Assembly: GCF_003545715.1 (NCBI RefSeq)
Contig: NZ_QVNU01000002.1
Span: 558,001 to 622,000 of the forward strand
Direction of reading: 5' to 3'
Source: Taibaiella koreensis
GTDB taxonomy: Bacteria; Bacteroidota; Bacteroidia; Chitinophagales; Chitinophagaceae
Length of the DNA stretch: 64,000 nt
Made by a program: the position numbers and the translations under genes. Shown piece by piece: positions 28,199 through 36,028 of the stretch; position 1 is the stretch's first letter; each line of letters begins with the position of its first letter. A model generated the notes under the pieces. The model had not been told where the DNA came from and searched no databases. It saw only the letters and a list, made by a program, of their open reading frames with translations.

Positions 28199-28999
28199 TT
28201 ATTCGGCGATAAGGGTGTCTTTGGGTGGTGCAGTATCGGCAGGGGAGGGTATCCAGGAAATCTGTTCCGCTTCTTCAAGCGATTCCTCTGGCGTTTTGCT
28301 ATATACATCTCTGAAGAAGTAATGTTCCACACCACCATGGTGAGAGCAAGCGCCCCGGCCAGAGGCTTGGCTTGTATCGCCATCTTTACACACGGCGCAT
28401 CTCACCTTTCGCCGGCTATTCTCAAATAATTGCCGGGCAAGCTCATCCTTCGGTGTGAACTTTCCGCCCATCCATAGTCCGAACAAGGTGCTTAGCACCA
28501 CAAGACCGGCCAAACGGAAACGGTGCTTCCACATAAAGCGCAGGCCGCGCCGGTAAGCCAGCACCCAGGGCGAGCGGTTATGCTCTACCTTTTCGTAAAT
28601 GGCATCGGCCAGGCCCTGCTCATCGTATTTCGGATAGAAGAGACAAGCCCGCGTATCGGTCACACCTTCCAGTACACTGCCATCAAGCCGGAAGGGCAAC
28701 AGGTAGGCCGATCGCTTTTCAAAGAGCGACCGTAGCTGCGCCTTATCAAGCTCGTACAAGGTCCAGTATTTCCGCTTATAATGCTCCGAAAGGAAAACGA
28801 CACAAAAGAAGGCTTCTTCCCGGTAGACGCTGTCCATGAACTCGGCCAGCTTCTCGCCCCAGGTGCCGATCCGTTCAAAATCATCGTAGAAACATTTGAT
28901 GCCTTTGGCCTGTAGTATTCTGGCGACCTTATCCACGAAGTCCCGGTCTTCTTCCGCAAAGGATAGAGCGACATCATATTTTTGAGGATTCCTGCTCAT
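28199..28999 (-). CDS. TIR-domain protein with transmembrane helix and Cys/His (DUF3761-like) tail
   Basis: A 266-aa protein. The start MSRNPQKYDVALSFAEEDRDFVDKVARIL is a typical TIR beta-A/alpha-A; an upstream in-frame ATG at 29041 is less likely. Next come IKCFYDDFE and CVVFLSEHYKRKYWTLYELDKAQ, where the Glu of YELDKA is in the place of the catalytic Glu of NAD-cleaving TIR enzymes. A membrane helix lies near 160-180 (LAGLVVLSTLFGLWMGG). Then comes a tail with CAVCKDGDTSQASGRGACSHHGG, the pattern of DUF3761. With an N-terminal cytoplasmic TIR, the tail would face the periplasm. TIR domains signal or degrade NAD in immunity (known); membrane anchoring and the periplasmic tail suggest envelope sensing (inference). 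Confidence 0.82.
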   Translation of the reverse strand: MSRNPQKYDVALSFAEEDRDFVDKVARILQAKGIKCFYDDFERIGTWGEKLAEFMDSVYREEAFFCVVFLSEHYKRKYWTLYELDKAQLRSLFEKRSAYLLPFRLDGSVLEGVTDTRACLFYPKYDEQGLADAIYEKVEHNRSPWVLAYRRGLRFMWKHRFRLAGLVVLSTLFGLWMGGKFTPKDELARQLFENSRRKVRCAVCKDGDTSQASGRGACSHHGGVEHYFFRDVYSKTPEESLEEAEQISWIPSPADTAPPKDTLIAE

Positions 29000-29144
29000 G
29001 GTGTTGGGGTATGATCGTTGCCTGGCATGTTGCCCGCACACGATGTTTTGGTAAAATGGATAGGCAATAGCGCTCCCTTTCGACGAAGAGTCTTCGTCAA
29101 TGGCTTGTCCCCGGGAGGACAGCAGGAGTGGTTGGGTTCTGGGA

Positions 29145-29759
29145 TTACAATTCTATCTTATGCTCACGGAGAAAATTGATGAGTCCGATCAGCGTGTTGG
29201 TCTCGGTTTTACGGCCTATATTCTTCCTGTGGGTCTCTACGGTAAAGCGGCTCAGCGATAGCTTTTCGGCGATAGCAAAAGAGGTCTGCTCTTCCAGTAC
29301 CAATTTCAGTATTTCGAGTTCGCGCGGGGTAAACATCGTGACCGCGGCTTCAGGCTTTGCGCTGCGTAGGTCGGGGAAGTACTGCCCACCCCCTGCTACG
29401 GTCTTCAGACATTTGCGTAGCTCCTCCTTGCCTACGTTTTTCTGCAGGTAACCCGAGGCGCCGGCGCTCTGCGCATCCCTGATATAATGCTGCTCCGTGT
29501 CCATCGACAACATCACAAAGCGGGTTTCAGGCACCAGCTTCCGCAGGGTATGCAGCAGCGCGATACCATCCAGACCGGGCATCCGGCGATCAATAAGGGC
29601 CAGGTCAGGCCTGCGTTCGATAATATCGGCCCTGGCCGTAGCCCCGTCGTAAGCATAGCCTACTATCCTGATGCAATCATCATTTCCGATCAATAGCTTC
29701 AAGCCGTCAACAACGATCTGGTGGTCGTCGGCAATATATAAGGTTATCACATCTTTCAT
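29145..29759 (-). CDS. NarL/LuxR-family response regulator (module 1)
   Basis: A 204-aa regulator: receiver domain 1-120 (YIADDHQIVVDG, LALIDRRMPGLDG with phospho-Asp, VMLSMD, YLQKNVG lysine) and a LuxR-type helix-turn-helix at about 138-200 (FTPRELEILKLVLEEQTSFAIAEKLSLSRFTVETHRKNIGRKTE). It overlaps the upstream kinase gene by 4 bp (ATGA), so the two are certainly a pair. Its expected operators are the 18-bp palindromes at 31798-31815 and 31846-31863. A 145-bp gap separates it from the TIR gene. That gap has a short hairpin (29082-29098) without a T tract, so read-through into the TIR gene is possible. Confidence 0.93.
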   Translation of the reverse strand: MKDVITLYIADDHQIVVDGLKLLIGNDDCIRIVGYAYDGATARADIIERRPDLALIDRRMPGLDGIALLHTLRKLVPETRFVMLSMDTEQHYIRDAQSAGASGYLQKNVGKEELRKCLKTVAGGGQYFPDLRSAKPEAAVTMFTPRELEILKLVLEEQTSFAIAEKLSLSRFTVETHRKNIGRKTETNTLIGLINFLREHKIEL

Positions 29760-30520
29760 ACAAGGGGATTTACGGGAATTTCAATGATCACACAAGTGCC
29801 TTTGGGGGAGGAGTCGGTCGTGATCGTACCCTTGCACACACTTACACGGCTGCTGACGGTGGTCAATCCGATACCTTCTTTGCCGGAGCGCTGTGCCGGC
29901 ATACCCACGCCATTGTCCTCTACCACGATGCCGAGCATATCGTCGTCCCTGTTGATCTGCACCGAGGCCAGGCTGGCCTGCGCATGCCTTTGCACATTGG
30001 TCAGCAACTCGCTGATCATGCGGAACACGTGCAGCTGTATGGTTTTGTCCAGGCTGCTCAGCTGACCATTGATCAGAAGAGAGTAATTGCATTGACCCGT
30101 TGCATTTAATCCCTGTATCCGGTCAGACAGCAATTGCTCCATATCCTTGCCGTTGACAAAATAAGGCAGCAGGTTATGCGAGATTTCGCGCACTTCTTCC
30201 AGGGTCTCAGAGATACCGGTATAGACCTTACCGATCAGTTCTACATTTTCGGTGGCTACCAATTTCAGGTGCTCAGTGGTCATCTTAAGACCGGATAGCC
30301 GTGCACCCACGCCATCGTGCAGCTCCTCGGCCAGGCGCGAGCGCTCCCTTTCCTGGCCTTCCTGCAGGGCGTTAAAGACGGCTTGCTGGCCACGCAGCTC
30401 TTCATCCTGCAAGGCAGATCGGAGTTGAACAACTTTTTTTTGGTGTAGGAAAGCATATACAATGATAGCTGCAATTAGCAGTAGCATAATAATTGCGCCA
30501 GTCAAGTAAAAGACCATCAT
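29756..30520 (-). CDS. NarL-type sensor histidine kinase with one membrane helix (module 1)
   Basis: A 254-aa kinase. It has an N-terminal membrane helix (FYLTGAIIMLLLIAAIIVYAFLH), a short coiled linker, a HisKA_3 dimerisation domain with ELHDGVGARLSGLKM (phospho-His), and a HATPase domain with VEDNGVGMP and GIGLTTVSSRV (N and G boxes). It has almost no extracellular sensor part, so it probably senses through the preceding multi-pass membrane protein. The start at 30520 forms ATGA with the stop of that gene, and its stop overlaps the regulator start. Paralogue of the kinase at 52608. Confidence 0.92.
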   Translation of the reverse strand: MMVFYLTGAIIMLLLIAAIIVYAFLHQKKVVQLRSALQDEELRGQQAVFNALQEGQERERSRLAEELHDGVGARLSGLKMTTEHLKLVATENVELIGKVYTGISETLEEVREISHNLLPYFVNGKDMEQLLSDRIQGLNATGQCNYSLLINGQLSSLDKTIQLHVFRMISELLTNVQRHAQASLASVQINRDDDMLGIVVEDNGVGMPAQRSGKEGIGLTTVSSRVSVCKGTITTDSSPKGTCVIIEIPVNPLV

Positions 30521-31173
30521 ATGATTGCTTTTTTCCCAAAACATCTGAAAGCCTGGGCATATAAACAATTAGCAATAACGTTCGCACCCTGAAAAATAAA
30601 CAGACTGAGTGTTTCAAGATGTGCTTCCTTCGTCAGCAGATAATTACTAAACAAAAAGTAGAAAAGAAGTCCCCCAAAGGAAATTAATGCGCCGGTGCTG
30701 ACCCAATACATGGGGTGTTCCCATCCTAAACTGGTACTTTCTTGCCGAAATAAATCATAATAATAGTGCAGGGCATAAAGTAAAAGGAAAAATGAAGTAT
30801 AGGTACGACTTAGATCAGGTGTGCTCCAGATGCCATTTTTCAAAACATCGATAATAGTAATAATAGCAGCTACACCCATGTTAACACCAATTAAGATCCT
30901 TACACGGCTTTTCTTTGGAAAACGTAGAAGAAAGACTATTGAAAAGGCAATAAATTCCATTATTACGTATAAACGCAATCCTGGCATATTGTTCTTTAAT
31001 GGCGGTCCGGTGAACAAGGTGGCTTGTATCTCAAAGCCAATACACAGGACGAAAAAATAAAGCAAGATCCGGAAAGGCAACGTTAGCCTTGAATAGTTGA
31101 CAAAGCCCGCAATAACTGGTAGTAGTATACTAGCCTGCGAAACTCTTGTGTACAGGAGTCTTAATGGTGTCAC
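30517..31173 (-). CDS. Multi-pass membrane protein, likely receptor partner of the kinase (module 1)
   Basis: A 218-aa protein with about seven hydrophobic helices. It resembles the 222-aa protein at 53392-54060: both have a central NNMP followed by ...EF, a long hydrophobic fourth/fifth helix pair, and an aromatic FW/YW start to the sixth helix. Both are translationally coupled to a NarL-type kinase that lacks its own sensor domain. The family has no name I know. A receptor or signal-transfer role is inferred from the repeated gene order. It is AT-richer than the genes around it. Confidence 0.8.
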   Translation of the reverse strand: MTPLRLLYTRVSQASILLPVIAGFVNYSRLTLPFRILLYFFVLCIGFEIQATLFTGPPLKNNMPGLRLYVIMEFIAFSIVFLLRFPKKSRVRILIGVNMGVAAIITIIDVLKNGIWSTPDLSRTYTSFFLLLYALHYYYDLFRQESTSLGWEHPMYWVSTGALISFGGLLFYFLFSNYLLTKEAHLETLSLFIFQGANVIANCLYAQAFRCFGKKAII

Positions 31174-31219
31174 GATGGGTAAGGTTTTAGGCCGATAAAA
31201 TACGCATATTCCCGTTGAA

Positions 31220-31735
31220 TTACAACAAGGCCGCTACTTTTAGCGTCGCCGCCAGGCCGCCTTTCACTTTCAGGTTGCCGCTGTTGGAACAGTTGCTGGG
31301 GCAGGGATCGGCATAGTCGTAGTAAGGATAGGCATCGTTGATGGTCAGGTCGTCGTTACAGCCCAGACCGGCCTTGGTGGATACCGCTACCAGCGTCAGC
31401 TGCTGATCGGCATTCACGCCGGCATAGAAGCGTACGCCGTTCACGTCTTCAAAGCCTTTATAGCTTTCTACGCCCAGCAGGTTCAGCAAGGCGGTTTTGG
31501 TCATGGTCCAGGATACGGGGATGAAGAAGGGATCGCTGGTCGTCGCCGCATTGCGGAAGGTATCGGTAAAGGCTTCGGCAATCTCATAATCGAGGATATC
31601 GGATTCCCGGCCCCTGATAAAGCTGGCGATAGCCGGGCGGTCCAGATTGCGCGGCAATTCCTTCAGGTACTCAAATGCGGTCTTGGTGGCTGTAGCAGCG
31701 CCGTTCTGTTCGTTGTGGTTGTTTTCTTGTGTCAT
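31220..31735 (-). CDS. Small protein X with C-terminal PCPSNC motif (module 1)
   Basis: A 171-aa protein without signal peptide. A charged N-terminus is followed by FIPVSWTMTKTALLNLLG, GVRFYAGVNADQQLTLVAVSTKAG, and a Cys-containing end (GLGCNDDL...DYADPCPSNCSNSG). The same order (helix, xVRFYxG/VKIMLAH strand, TLVAVS/LTVIMAG strand, PCPSxC) appears in the 174-aa protein at 54069, so the two are distant homologues. It is the first gene of the module and its promoter carries an 18-bp palindrome. The exact role is unknown. The CPxxC may bind metal or form a disulfide; signal molecule precursor or ligand-binding partner are both possible. Confidence 0.75.
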   Translation of the reverse strand: MTQENNHNEQNGAATATKTAFEYLKELPRNLDRPAIASFIRGRESDILDYEIAEAFTDTFRNAATTSDPFFIPVSWTMTKTALLNLLGVESYKGFEDVNGVRFYAGVNADQQLTLVAVSTKAGLGCNDDLTINDAYPYYDYADPCPSNCSNSGNLKVKGGLAATLKVAALL

Positions 31736-31767
31736 AACATTGTTTTTTTATGGGGTGAATGATAGGG

Positions 31768-31815
31768 CAAAAGTATACCGGCCCGGCGCCGGCTCCTATA
31801 CCTAACGCTAGGTAT
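31768..31815 (-). promoter_or_regulatory. Promoter of the X/kinase/regulator operon with 18-bp palindromic operator
   Basis: Minus-strand -7 box TActTTTG (31775-31768), a perfect TAnnTTTG. The palindrome ATACCTAACGCTAGGTAT (31798-31815; 7-bp arms) has its centre 31.5 bp upstream of the first base of that box. The -33 element TTG is missing, as expected for an activator-dependent promoter. The halves TACCTA-x match the start of NarL heptamers in a 7-2-7 tail-to-tail layout. Confidence 0.7.
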
Positions 31816-31845
31816 TTGAAGCCACCCCCGGTATGCCCTGCCGAA

Positions 31846-31893
31846 ATACCTAGGCCTAGGTATAGCCATGGCTGCGGTTTTGAGAAACCTTTG
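31846..31893 (+). promoter_or_regulatory. Promoter of the caspase gene with 18-bp palindromic operator
   Basis: A perfect palindrome ATACCTAGGCCTAGGTAT (31846-31863) with centre 31.5 bp upstream of the -7-like box AAccTTTG (31886-31893). The geometry is the same as for the divergent operon. There is no TTG at -33. The two palindromes are 48 bp apart. Confidence 0.7.
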
Positions 31894-31919
31894 CAGCTGT
31901 AACTAAAACACGATATGCT

Positions 31920-32888
31920 ATGAGACTCGCACTTGCCATAGGCATCGACAAATACGACTTCGCTCCCCTTAAGGGTTGCGTGAACGACGCCACAGCAGTA
32001 GCCAACCTATTACGCAGTCACGGCGACGGCAGTCCCAATTTTGATGTACGCCTGGAAACCAATGTGCCCCGCAAAAGCAATATGCGACGCATGATACGGG
32101 AATTGTTTTCCGGCAGCCATGATACGGCCCTGCTGTATTACTCGGGTCACGGCGTCTTCAACGAAAGGGGTGGCTACCTGGTCCCATCCGACTACCGCAA
32201 GGACGACGAAGGTATTCCCATGAACGAAGTGCTGACGCTGGCCAACGATTCGGCAACAAAGAACAAGATCATTATCCTGGACTGCTGCCATAGCGGGGCC
32301 ATTACCGTACCGCAACTCAACAGCGCTATCTCCGGCCACATCAACGAAGGCATTACGATACTGACGGCCAGCAAACAGGAAGAGCTGGCCATGGAAGCCG
32401 GGGGCAAAGGCATTTTTACCGGCTTGCTGCTGGAAGCGCTGCAGGGCGGAGCGGCCGATCTTAACGGTTACATTACGCCCGCCAGCATTTATGCTTATAT
32501 CGACCAGGTGCTGGGTCCCTGGGACCAGCGGCCGGTGTTCAAGAACAATGTAAGCCGCTTTACTTCTCTTCGGCAGGTCAGACGCCCGATCGATCCTGCA
32601 GTGCTGCGCAATATCGCGCGCTATTTCGATGCCCCCGACCAGGAGAAGCAGCTCTACCCCTCATACGAGTATAGCAACGACCCCGCTTACAAGCATATGC
32701 TCCTTACACCATTTGCACAGGAAGACCTTGTCTCCATATTTCAGGAGCTCAAGGCTATGCAAAGCGTAGGACTGGTGGAGCCCGTGGGCGAAAACCATCT
32801 ATACTGGGCGGCGATGAACAGCAAAAGCTGCAGGCTTACGCCGCTGGGCGCGCACTACTGGCGGCTGGCGAAACAAAGAAAGATATGA
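31920..32888 (+). CDS. Caspase-family (peptidase C14) protease
   Basis: A 322-aa protein. The caspase p20-type core starts LALAIGIDKYDFAPLKGCVNDA. The catalytic His77 is in LLYYSGHGVF and Cys123 in LDCCHSG. The C-terminal third (about 230-322) holds LKAMQSVGLVEPVGENHLYWAAMNSKSCRLTPLGAHYW, which looks like a winged-helix or adaptor domain. No signal peptide or membrane helix is present, so it is cytoplasmic. Bacterial caspases cleave effectors or host proteins in immune cell-death systems (known for several defence types). It shares a palindrome-controlled divergent promoter region with the kinase/TIR/ATPase cluster, so it is probably its protease effector (inference). Confidence 0.9.
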   Translation: MRLALAIGIDKYDFAPLKGCVNDATAVANLLRSHGDGSPNFDVRLETNVPRKSNMRRMIRELFSGSHDTALLYYSGHGVFNERGGYLVPSDYRKDDEGIPMNEVLTLANDSATKNKIIILDCCHSGAITVPQLNSAISGHINEGITILTASKQEELAMEAGGKGIFTGLLLEALQGGAADLNGYITPASIYAYIDQVLGPWDQRPVFKNNVSRFTSLRQVRRPIDPAVLRNIARYFDAPDQEKQLYPSYEYSNDPAYKHMLLTPFAQEDLVSIFQELKAMQSVGLVEPVGENHLYWAAMNSKSCRLTPLGAHYWRLAKQRKI

Positions 32889-33265
32889 AGTCAGTCCCTG
32901 GGTCCTTCACTTCGTAAGCTGCCTTACGGATGTCGCACACCCGGCTATCCTATGCGATAGTTTCCGGTCGCAGTAAAATGTATTGTGCAGGGAACAGTAA
33001 TGCTGACATCTGCACAGCAAGGTTAAGCCGGTTGTTGCGCCTGTCTTTTGGACAAACGGTGCTTCGACAGGCCCGGCACAAGCATATAAAAATGAATCGC
33101 AGACCATAGCCTGCTACCGGGGCCGCTTGTTGCCGGCCCCGGGCATAGCAATACGGAATATAGCGGCACGGCTGGTCCACCGGCGTCCGTTCCGGCACAG
33201 GCAACGGGGAGCAACCGGCTCCCATACAGAACAACCGGTGTGTAAACCCTTAAAAAAAATAGATT
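32889..33265 (+). other. Intergenic region between caspase and DUF1508 genes
   Basis: No ORF of convincing quality. It contains a GC-rich hairpin (CCGGGGCC/GGCCCCGG, 33117-33124 with 33135-33142) that could stop transcription from the caspase gene, and one arm of the dispersed TTCGACAGG repeat at 33061-33078. A run of eight A precedes the next start codon. Confidence 0.5.
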
Positions 33266-33598
33266 ATGGCAAAATTTGAGATCCTGCAATCCGACAAAGG
33301 CACTTATTACTATCACCTCAGGGCCACAGGCAATCATGAGATCATCCTGCATGGCACGCAATATGCCACCAAAAGCGATTGCCGTGCCGCCATCGATGCG
33401 GTAAAAGCTAATGCACCCTACGATTCCCGTTACGAAAGGAAAGATTCGGTAGATGGCCAGTATTACTTCCGGCTTAACAACAGCGCCGGCACGATGGCCG
33501 GCATGAGCGAGATGTACCGTTCCAAAGCGTCCAGGGACCATGGCATCGACCTGGTAAAAGCCCAGGCGCCCGACGCACCGGTATCGGACCTCGCCTGA
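33266..33598 (+). CDS. YegP-like protein with two DUF1508 repeats
   Basis: A 110-aa protein built of two about 45-residue repeats: KFEILQSDKGTYYYHLRATGNHEIILHGTQYATKSDCRAAIDAVKANA, then RYERKDSVDGQYYFRLNNSAGTMAGMSEMYRSKASRDHGIDLVKAQA. This is the DUF1508/YegP double-repeat form. Such proteins are small cytoplasmic beta-beta-beta-alpha folds, function not settled. It follows the caspase gene on the same strand after 377 bp with an intervening hairpin, so a functional link is uncertain. Confidence 0.88.
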   Translation: MAKFEILQSDKGTYYYHLRATGNHEIILHGTQYATKSDCRAAIDAVKANAPYDSRYERKDSVDGQYYFRLNNSAGTMAGMSEMYRSKASRDHGIDLVKAQAPDAPVSDLA

Positions 33599-33621
33599 CC
33601 CCGCCGGGACGCGGGCTGCCG

Positions 33622-33829
33622 GTCGGGACGCGCAGCGACCTGAACGGCAAGCGGGAGCCCTAACCGTTCCAAACACGCGGGTTGCCGGTCGGGACGCGCA
33701 GCGGCCTGAACGGCAAAAGCTGGTTCCAACCGTTCCAGACACGTAGGTACCCCGTCGGGACGCGCAGCGACCTGAACGGCAAGCGTGAGTCCTAACCGTT
33801 CCAAGCCCCGGCCAAAACAGCCGGGGCTT
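33622..33829. repeat. 66-bp GC-rich tandem repeat, three copies, with closing hairpin
   Basis: GTCGGGACGCGCAGC starts at 33622, 33688 and 33754, an exact period of 66 bp. Each unit has GAACGG and CCGTTC arms (CTGAACGGCAAG...CTAACCGTTCC) that can form a hairpin. The array ends in a strong stem AAGCCCCGGC/GCCGGGGCTT (33803-33812 with 33820-33829). It lies directly after the DUF1508 gene and would be in its 3' untranslated region. Confidence 0.85.
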
Positions 33830-33913
33830 ACCGGTCTGAACGACAAAGGACGTTAGCACGCTCAATTTTGTCTAAATTGCCATAGTAACCACCCTTCCCT
33901 GAAACGATTCCTG

Positions 33914-34328
33914 ATGAAAACAGCTTTCACCCCCTGCACCCTCTTTGCCATAAGCCCTTACCTACATGCGCAAACGGCCGATACGCCCGTCACCCGGGCG
34001 TATTCCTGGAACATGTCGTCGACTTTGCCCTGGCCAATAAAGAACAGATGATAGCGCTGCCACAGCTCTACGATACTGTGCTCACAGCAGCAGAAATACC
34101 CTCCGACGACAAAGAGCATCTCTTACTGGTACAGGTATTAAAGCAAAGGGGATTTACGGTAACGGATTGGGGTCGCGGCAATATGGCCACAGGACCCAGG
34201 GTCGTGACGCTGGTGCTGAAAAAGGAAATTGTACCTGCACTGTTCATAAAAAGTATAGCGTTACGGAAATATCCAACGACCTGGAACGGTCGGAGGAAAT
34301 CATGTGCACAGGATCCACACACTATTAA
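33914..34328 (+). pseudogene. Exported protein gene broken by two frameshifts
   Basis: The reading frame starts MKTAFTPCTLFAISPYLHAQ (signal peptide) and runs to TPVTR, then stops at a TGA near 34049. The sense continues one frame over as FLEHVVDFALANKEQMIALPQLYDTV up to VTLVLKK, and shifts again after an A5 run near 34222 into GNCTCTVHKKYSVTEIS and a stop at 34328. Two single-base changes restore one ORF of about 138 aa. It is either a real pseudogene or two indel errors at homopolymers. Function unknown. Confidence 0.65.
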
Positions 34329-34421
34329 CCCAAGTATCTCCGGGCAGACACACATAACGTGCTGAACGGTCCCGCCGTTTTTCGGCAGCTTAATCTTATT
34401 TTGCAGGGACAATACATCACC

Positions 34422-35096
34422 ATGAAAAAATACAGCCTTTACCTGCTGCTCTGTTTTGTATGGGCAATAGCACCTGCCGCTCTGCTTTTCGGCCAGGATT
34501 TTGACTACCACCGGGACTTTAAAGAGATGCTCGAACGGAGCAAGCGCCAATCGGATCCGTATTATTATCCCAGCCTGCTTCAACGCTTCAATACTTGCGA
34601 CAGCAACTTAACCGACCGCGATGTTGTGGCCTTACAAATAGGATTTACCGCCCATCCGGAATATAAGCCGTACAAAACTATAGACAAAGAAAGCGCTATA
34701 CTGGACCTTGTTGCGCAGAAGCTGTACGAAAAGGCGATCGTTGCCTGCGACGAGCTGTTGCAGACCAATCCTGTAGACTTCACGGCTGTCCTTGAAAAAG
34801 GATTTTGCTACATGAACCTCGGCAAGCCCGATCCCTGCTATAAGGAAAAGGCGCTGATGCTGATACGCTGTATCAAATGGAGCGGCGATGGCTCACAAGC
34901 CAGACCCTGCTTTGTGCTGAGTCCTATCGACGGACAAACATTCATCACGCATATACTGGGCGGGTCGTTGGGCACTATGGGCTCGTGACAGGACAAGTAC
35001 GGGCATTTCCTCGATATCCTGGACATGGAAAAGGAGGGGGAGACCACGCCGCTGCATTTTAATATCGACCATGCCGCAAGTAAAATGTTCGATTAA
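34422..35096 (+). pseudogene. DUF4919-like exported protein gene with in-frame TGA
   Basis: The start MKKYSLYLLLCFVWAIAPAALLFGQ is a signal peptide. The body FDYHRDFKEMLERSKRQSDPYYYPSLLQRFN...YEKAIVACDELLQTNPVDFTAVLEKGFCYM looks like DUF4919 (TPR-like). A TGA at 34986-34988 (codon 189) interrupts the frame. The sequence continues in the same frame for 35 sensible codons (QDKYGHFLDILDMEKEGE...) to a TAA at 35096. The truncated product would lack the C-terminal beta hairpin. It directly follows another broken gene. Confidence 0.65.
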
Positions 35097-35110
35097 CGCC
35101 CGGTCGTGCC

Positions 35111-35878
35111 TTACTCCTCTATCAGCGCCACCACTCTTGCCGGTGCTGCTGAGGCGCCTACGATCTTCAGCGGGAATACACATACCTTGAAGCCCTTGGC
35201 AGGCAAGGCCCCCAGGTTGACCAATTGCTCCATATGGCAATACTCTTCCTGCTGCCCTACCAAGTGGGCCTCCCAAAAGAGCTCTTTGTTGCCGGTCTTT
35301 TTGGCTTGTGCGATCATGTGCTTCAGCGGCAGGTCCCAGCCCCATTGATCGATACCCATCATCTTAATGCCTTGCGCAATGAGCCATTGCGTGGCCTCCT
35401 TGCTCATGCCGGTGCCCTTGTTGGGAAAGTCCCGGGTACCATTGTACTGGTCGCGGCCGGTGCGTATAAGTACGATCATACCGGGTTGTAAGGCTACATC
35501 GATCTGCTGCAAGGCTTGCTGCACATCGGTTGCGGTAATGGGGTCAAAGTCGGCCTTATGCCTCATGTCGAGTACCACGCCATCGCCGTAGCACCATTCC
35601 AGTGGCACTTCGTCGATGGTCTTTGCCTTTTGCCCTTTTACCGTAGGACTGTAATGCCAGGGTGCATCGAGATGCGTGGTGGCATGTACGCCCATTTTTT
35701 TGATGGTATCGTCGGCCCAGCCGCTGAAGCCGGAGGGGAACAGGCGGAAAGGCAGGCCCACCAGGCGTATGAGCCAGCGCGCCTTGCGGTGCGGCTTATG
35801 CTTTACTTTGACCCGCATAAACCAGGGGTCTTCGACATTGAAGCGGATGGGCTTGGACAGATCGATGAGCTTGGGCAT
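35111..35878 (-). CDS. Cyclase-family (kynurenine-formamidase-like) metal hydrolase
   Basis: A 255-aa protein starting MPKLIDLSKPI, the usual beginning of the family; a 12-residue upstream extension is rejected. The metal-binding signature HATTHLDAPWHY is at about residues 74-85, and GIDQWGWDLP further on. Enzymes of this family hydrolyse N-formylkynurenine or related amides, or cyclise polyketide-like substrates; the substrate here is unknown because no pathway genes are adjacent. A perfect -7 box TAttTTTG (35912-35919, minus strand) lies 34 bp upstream. Confidence 0.88.
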   Translation of the reverse strand: MPKLIDLSKPIRFNVEDPWFMRVKVKHKPHRKARWLIRLVGLPFRLFPSGFSGWADDTIKKMGVHATTHLDAPWHYSPTVKGQKAKTIDEVPLEWCYGDGVVLDMRHKADFDPITATDVQQALQQIDVALQPGMIVLIRTGRDQYNGTRDFPNKGTGMSKEATQWLIAQGIKMMGIDQWGWDLPLKHMIAQAKKTGNKELFWEAHLVGQQEEYCHMEQLVNLGALPAKGFKVCVFPLKIVGASAAPARVVALIEE

Positions 35879-35980
35879 AAAAGGACAGATATTTGGTGAA
35901 AACACTGATGGCAAAAATATCTTCCTTTTTAGAAAAACAACTCGGAGGCGGAAAAACCGATCAATGTCGAGGGCTGCGCT

Positions 35981-36006
35981 TCACCCTTCGACTCCGCTCA
36001 GGGTGA
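35981..36006. repeat. TCACCCT...AGGGTGA palindromic dispersed repeat
   Basis: TCACCCTTCGACTCCGCTCA followed by GGGTGA forms an imperfect hairpin (7-bp arms TCACCCT/AGGGTGA). It is a well-spread intergenic repeat type in many bacterial genomes; here it lies between the cyclase and DUF4274 genes. Confidence 0.6.
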
Positions 36007-36028
36007 CCATTCGTTATAAAGTGAGCTA

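Noticed and set aside
29082-29098. Terminator between the module-1 regulator and the TIR gene
   Set aside because: A 7-bp stem (GACGAAG/CTTCGTC) without T tract on either strand; not enough to call an operon end.
33023-33865. 280-aa minus-strand frame with Cys/Arg-rich 22-residue repeats
   Set aside because: It is the translation of the 66-bp non-coding tandem repeat and runs antisense through the DUF1508 gene; composition is implausible.
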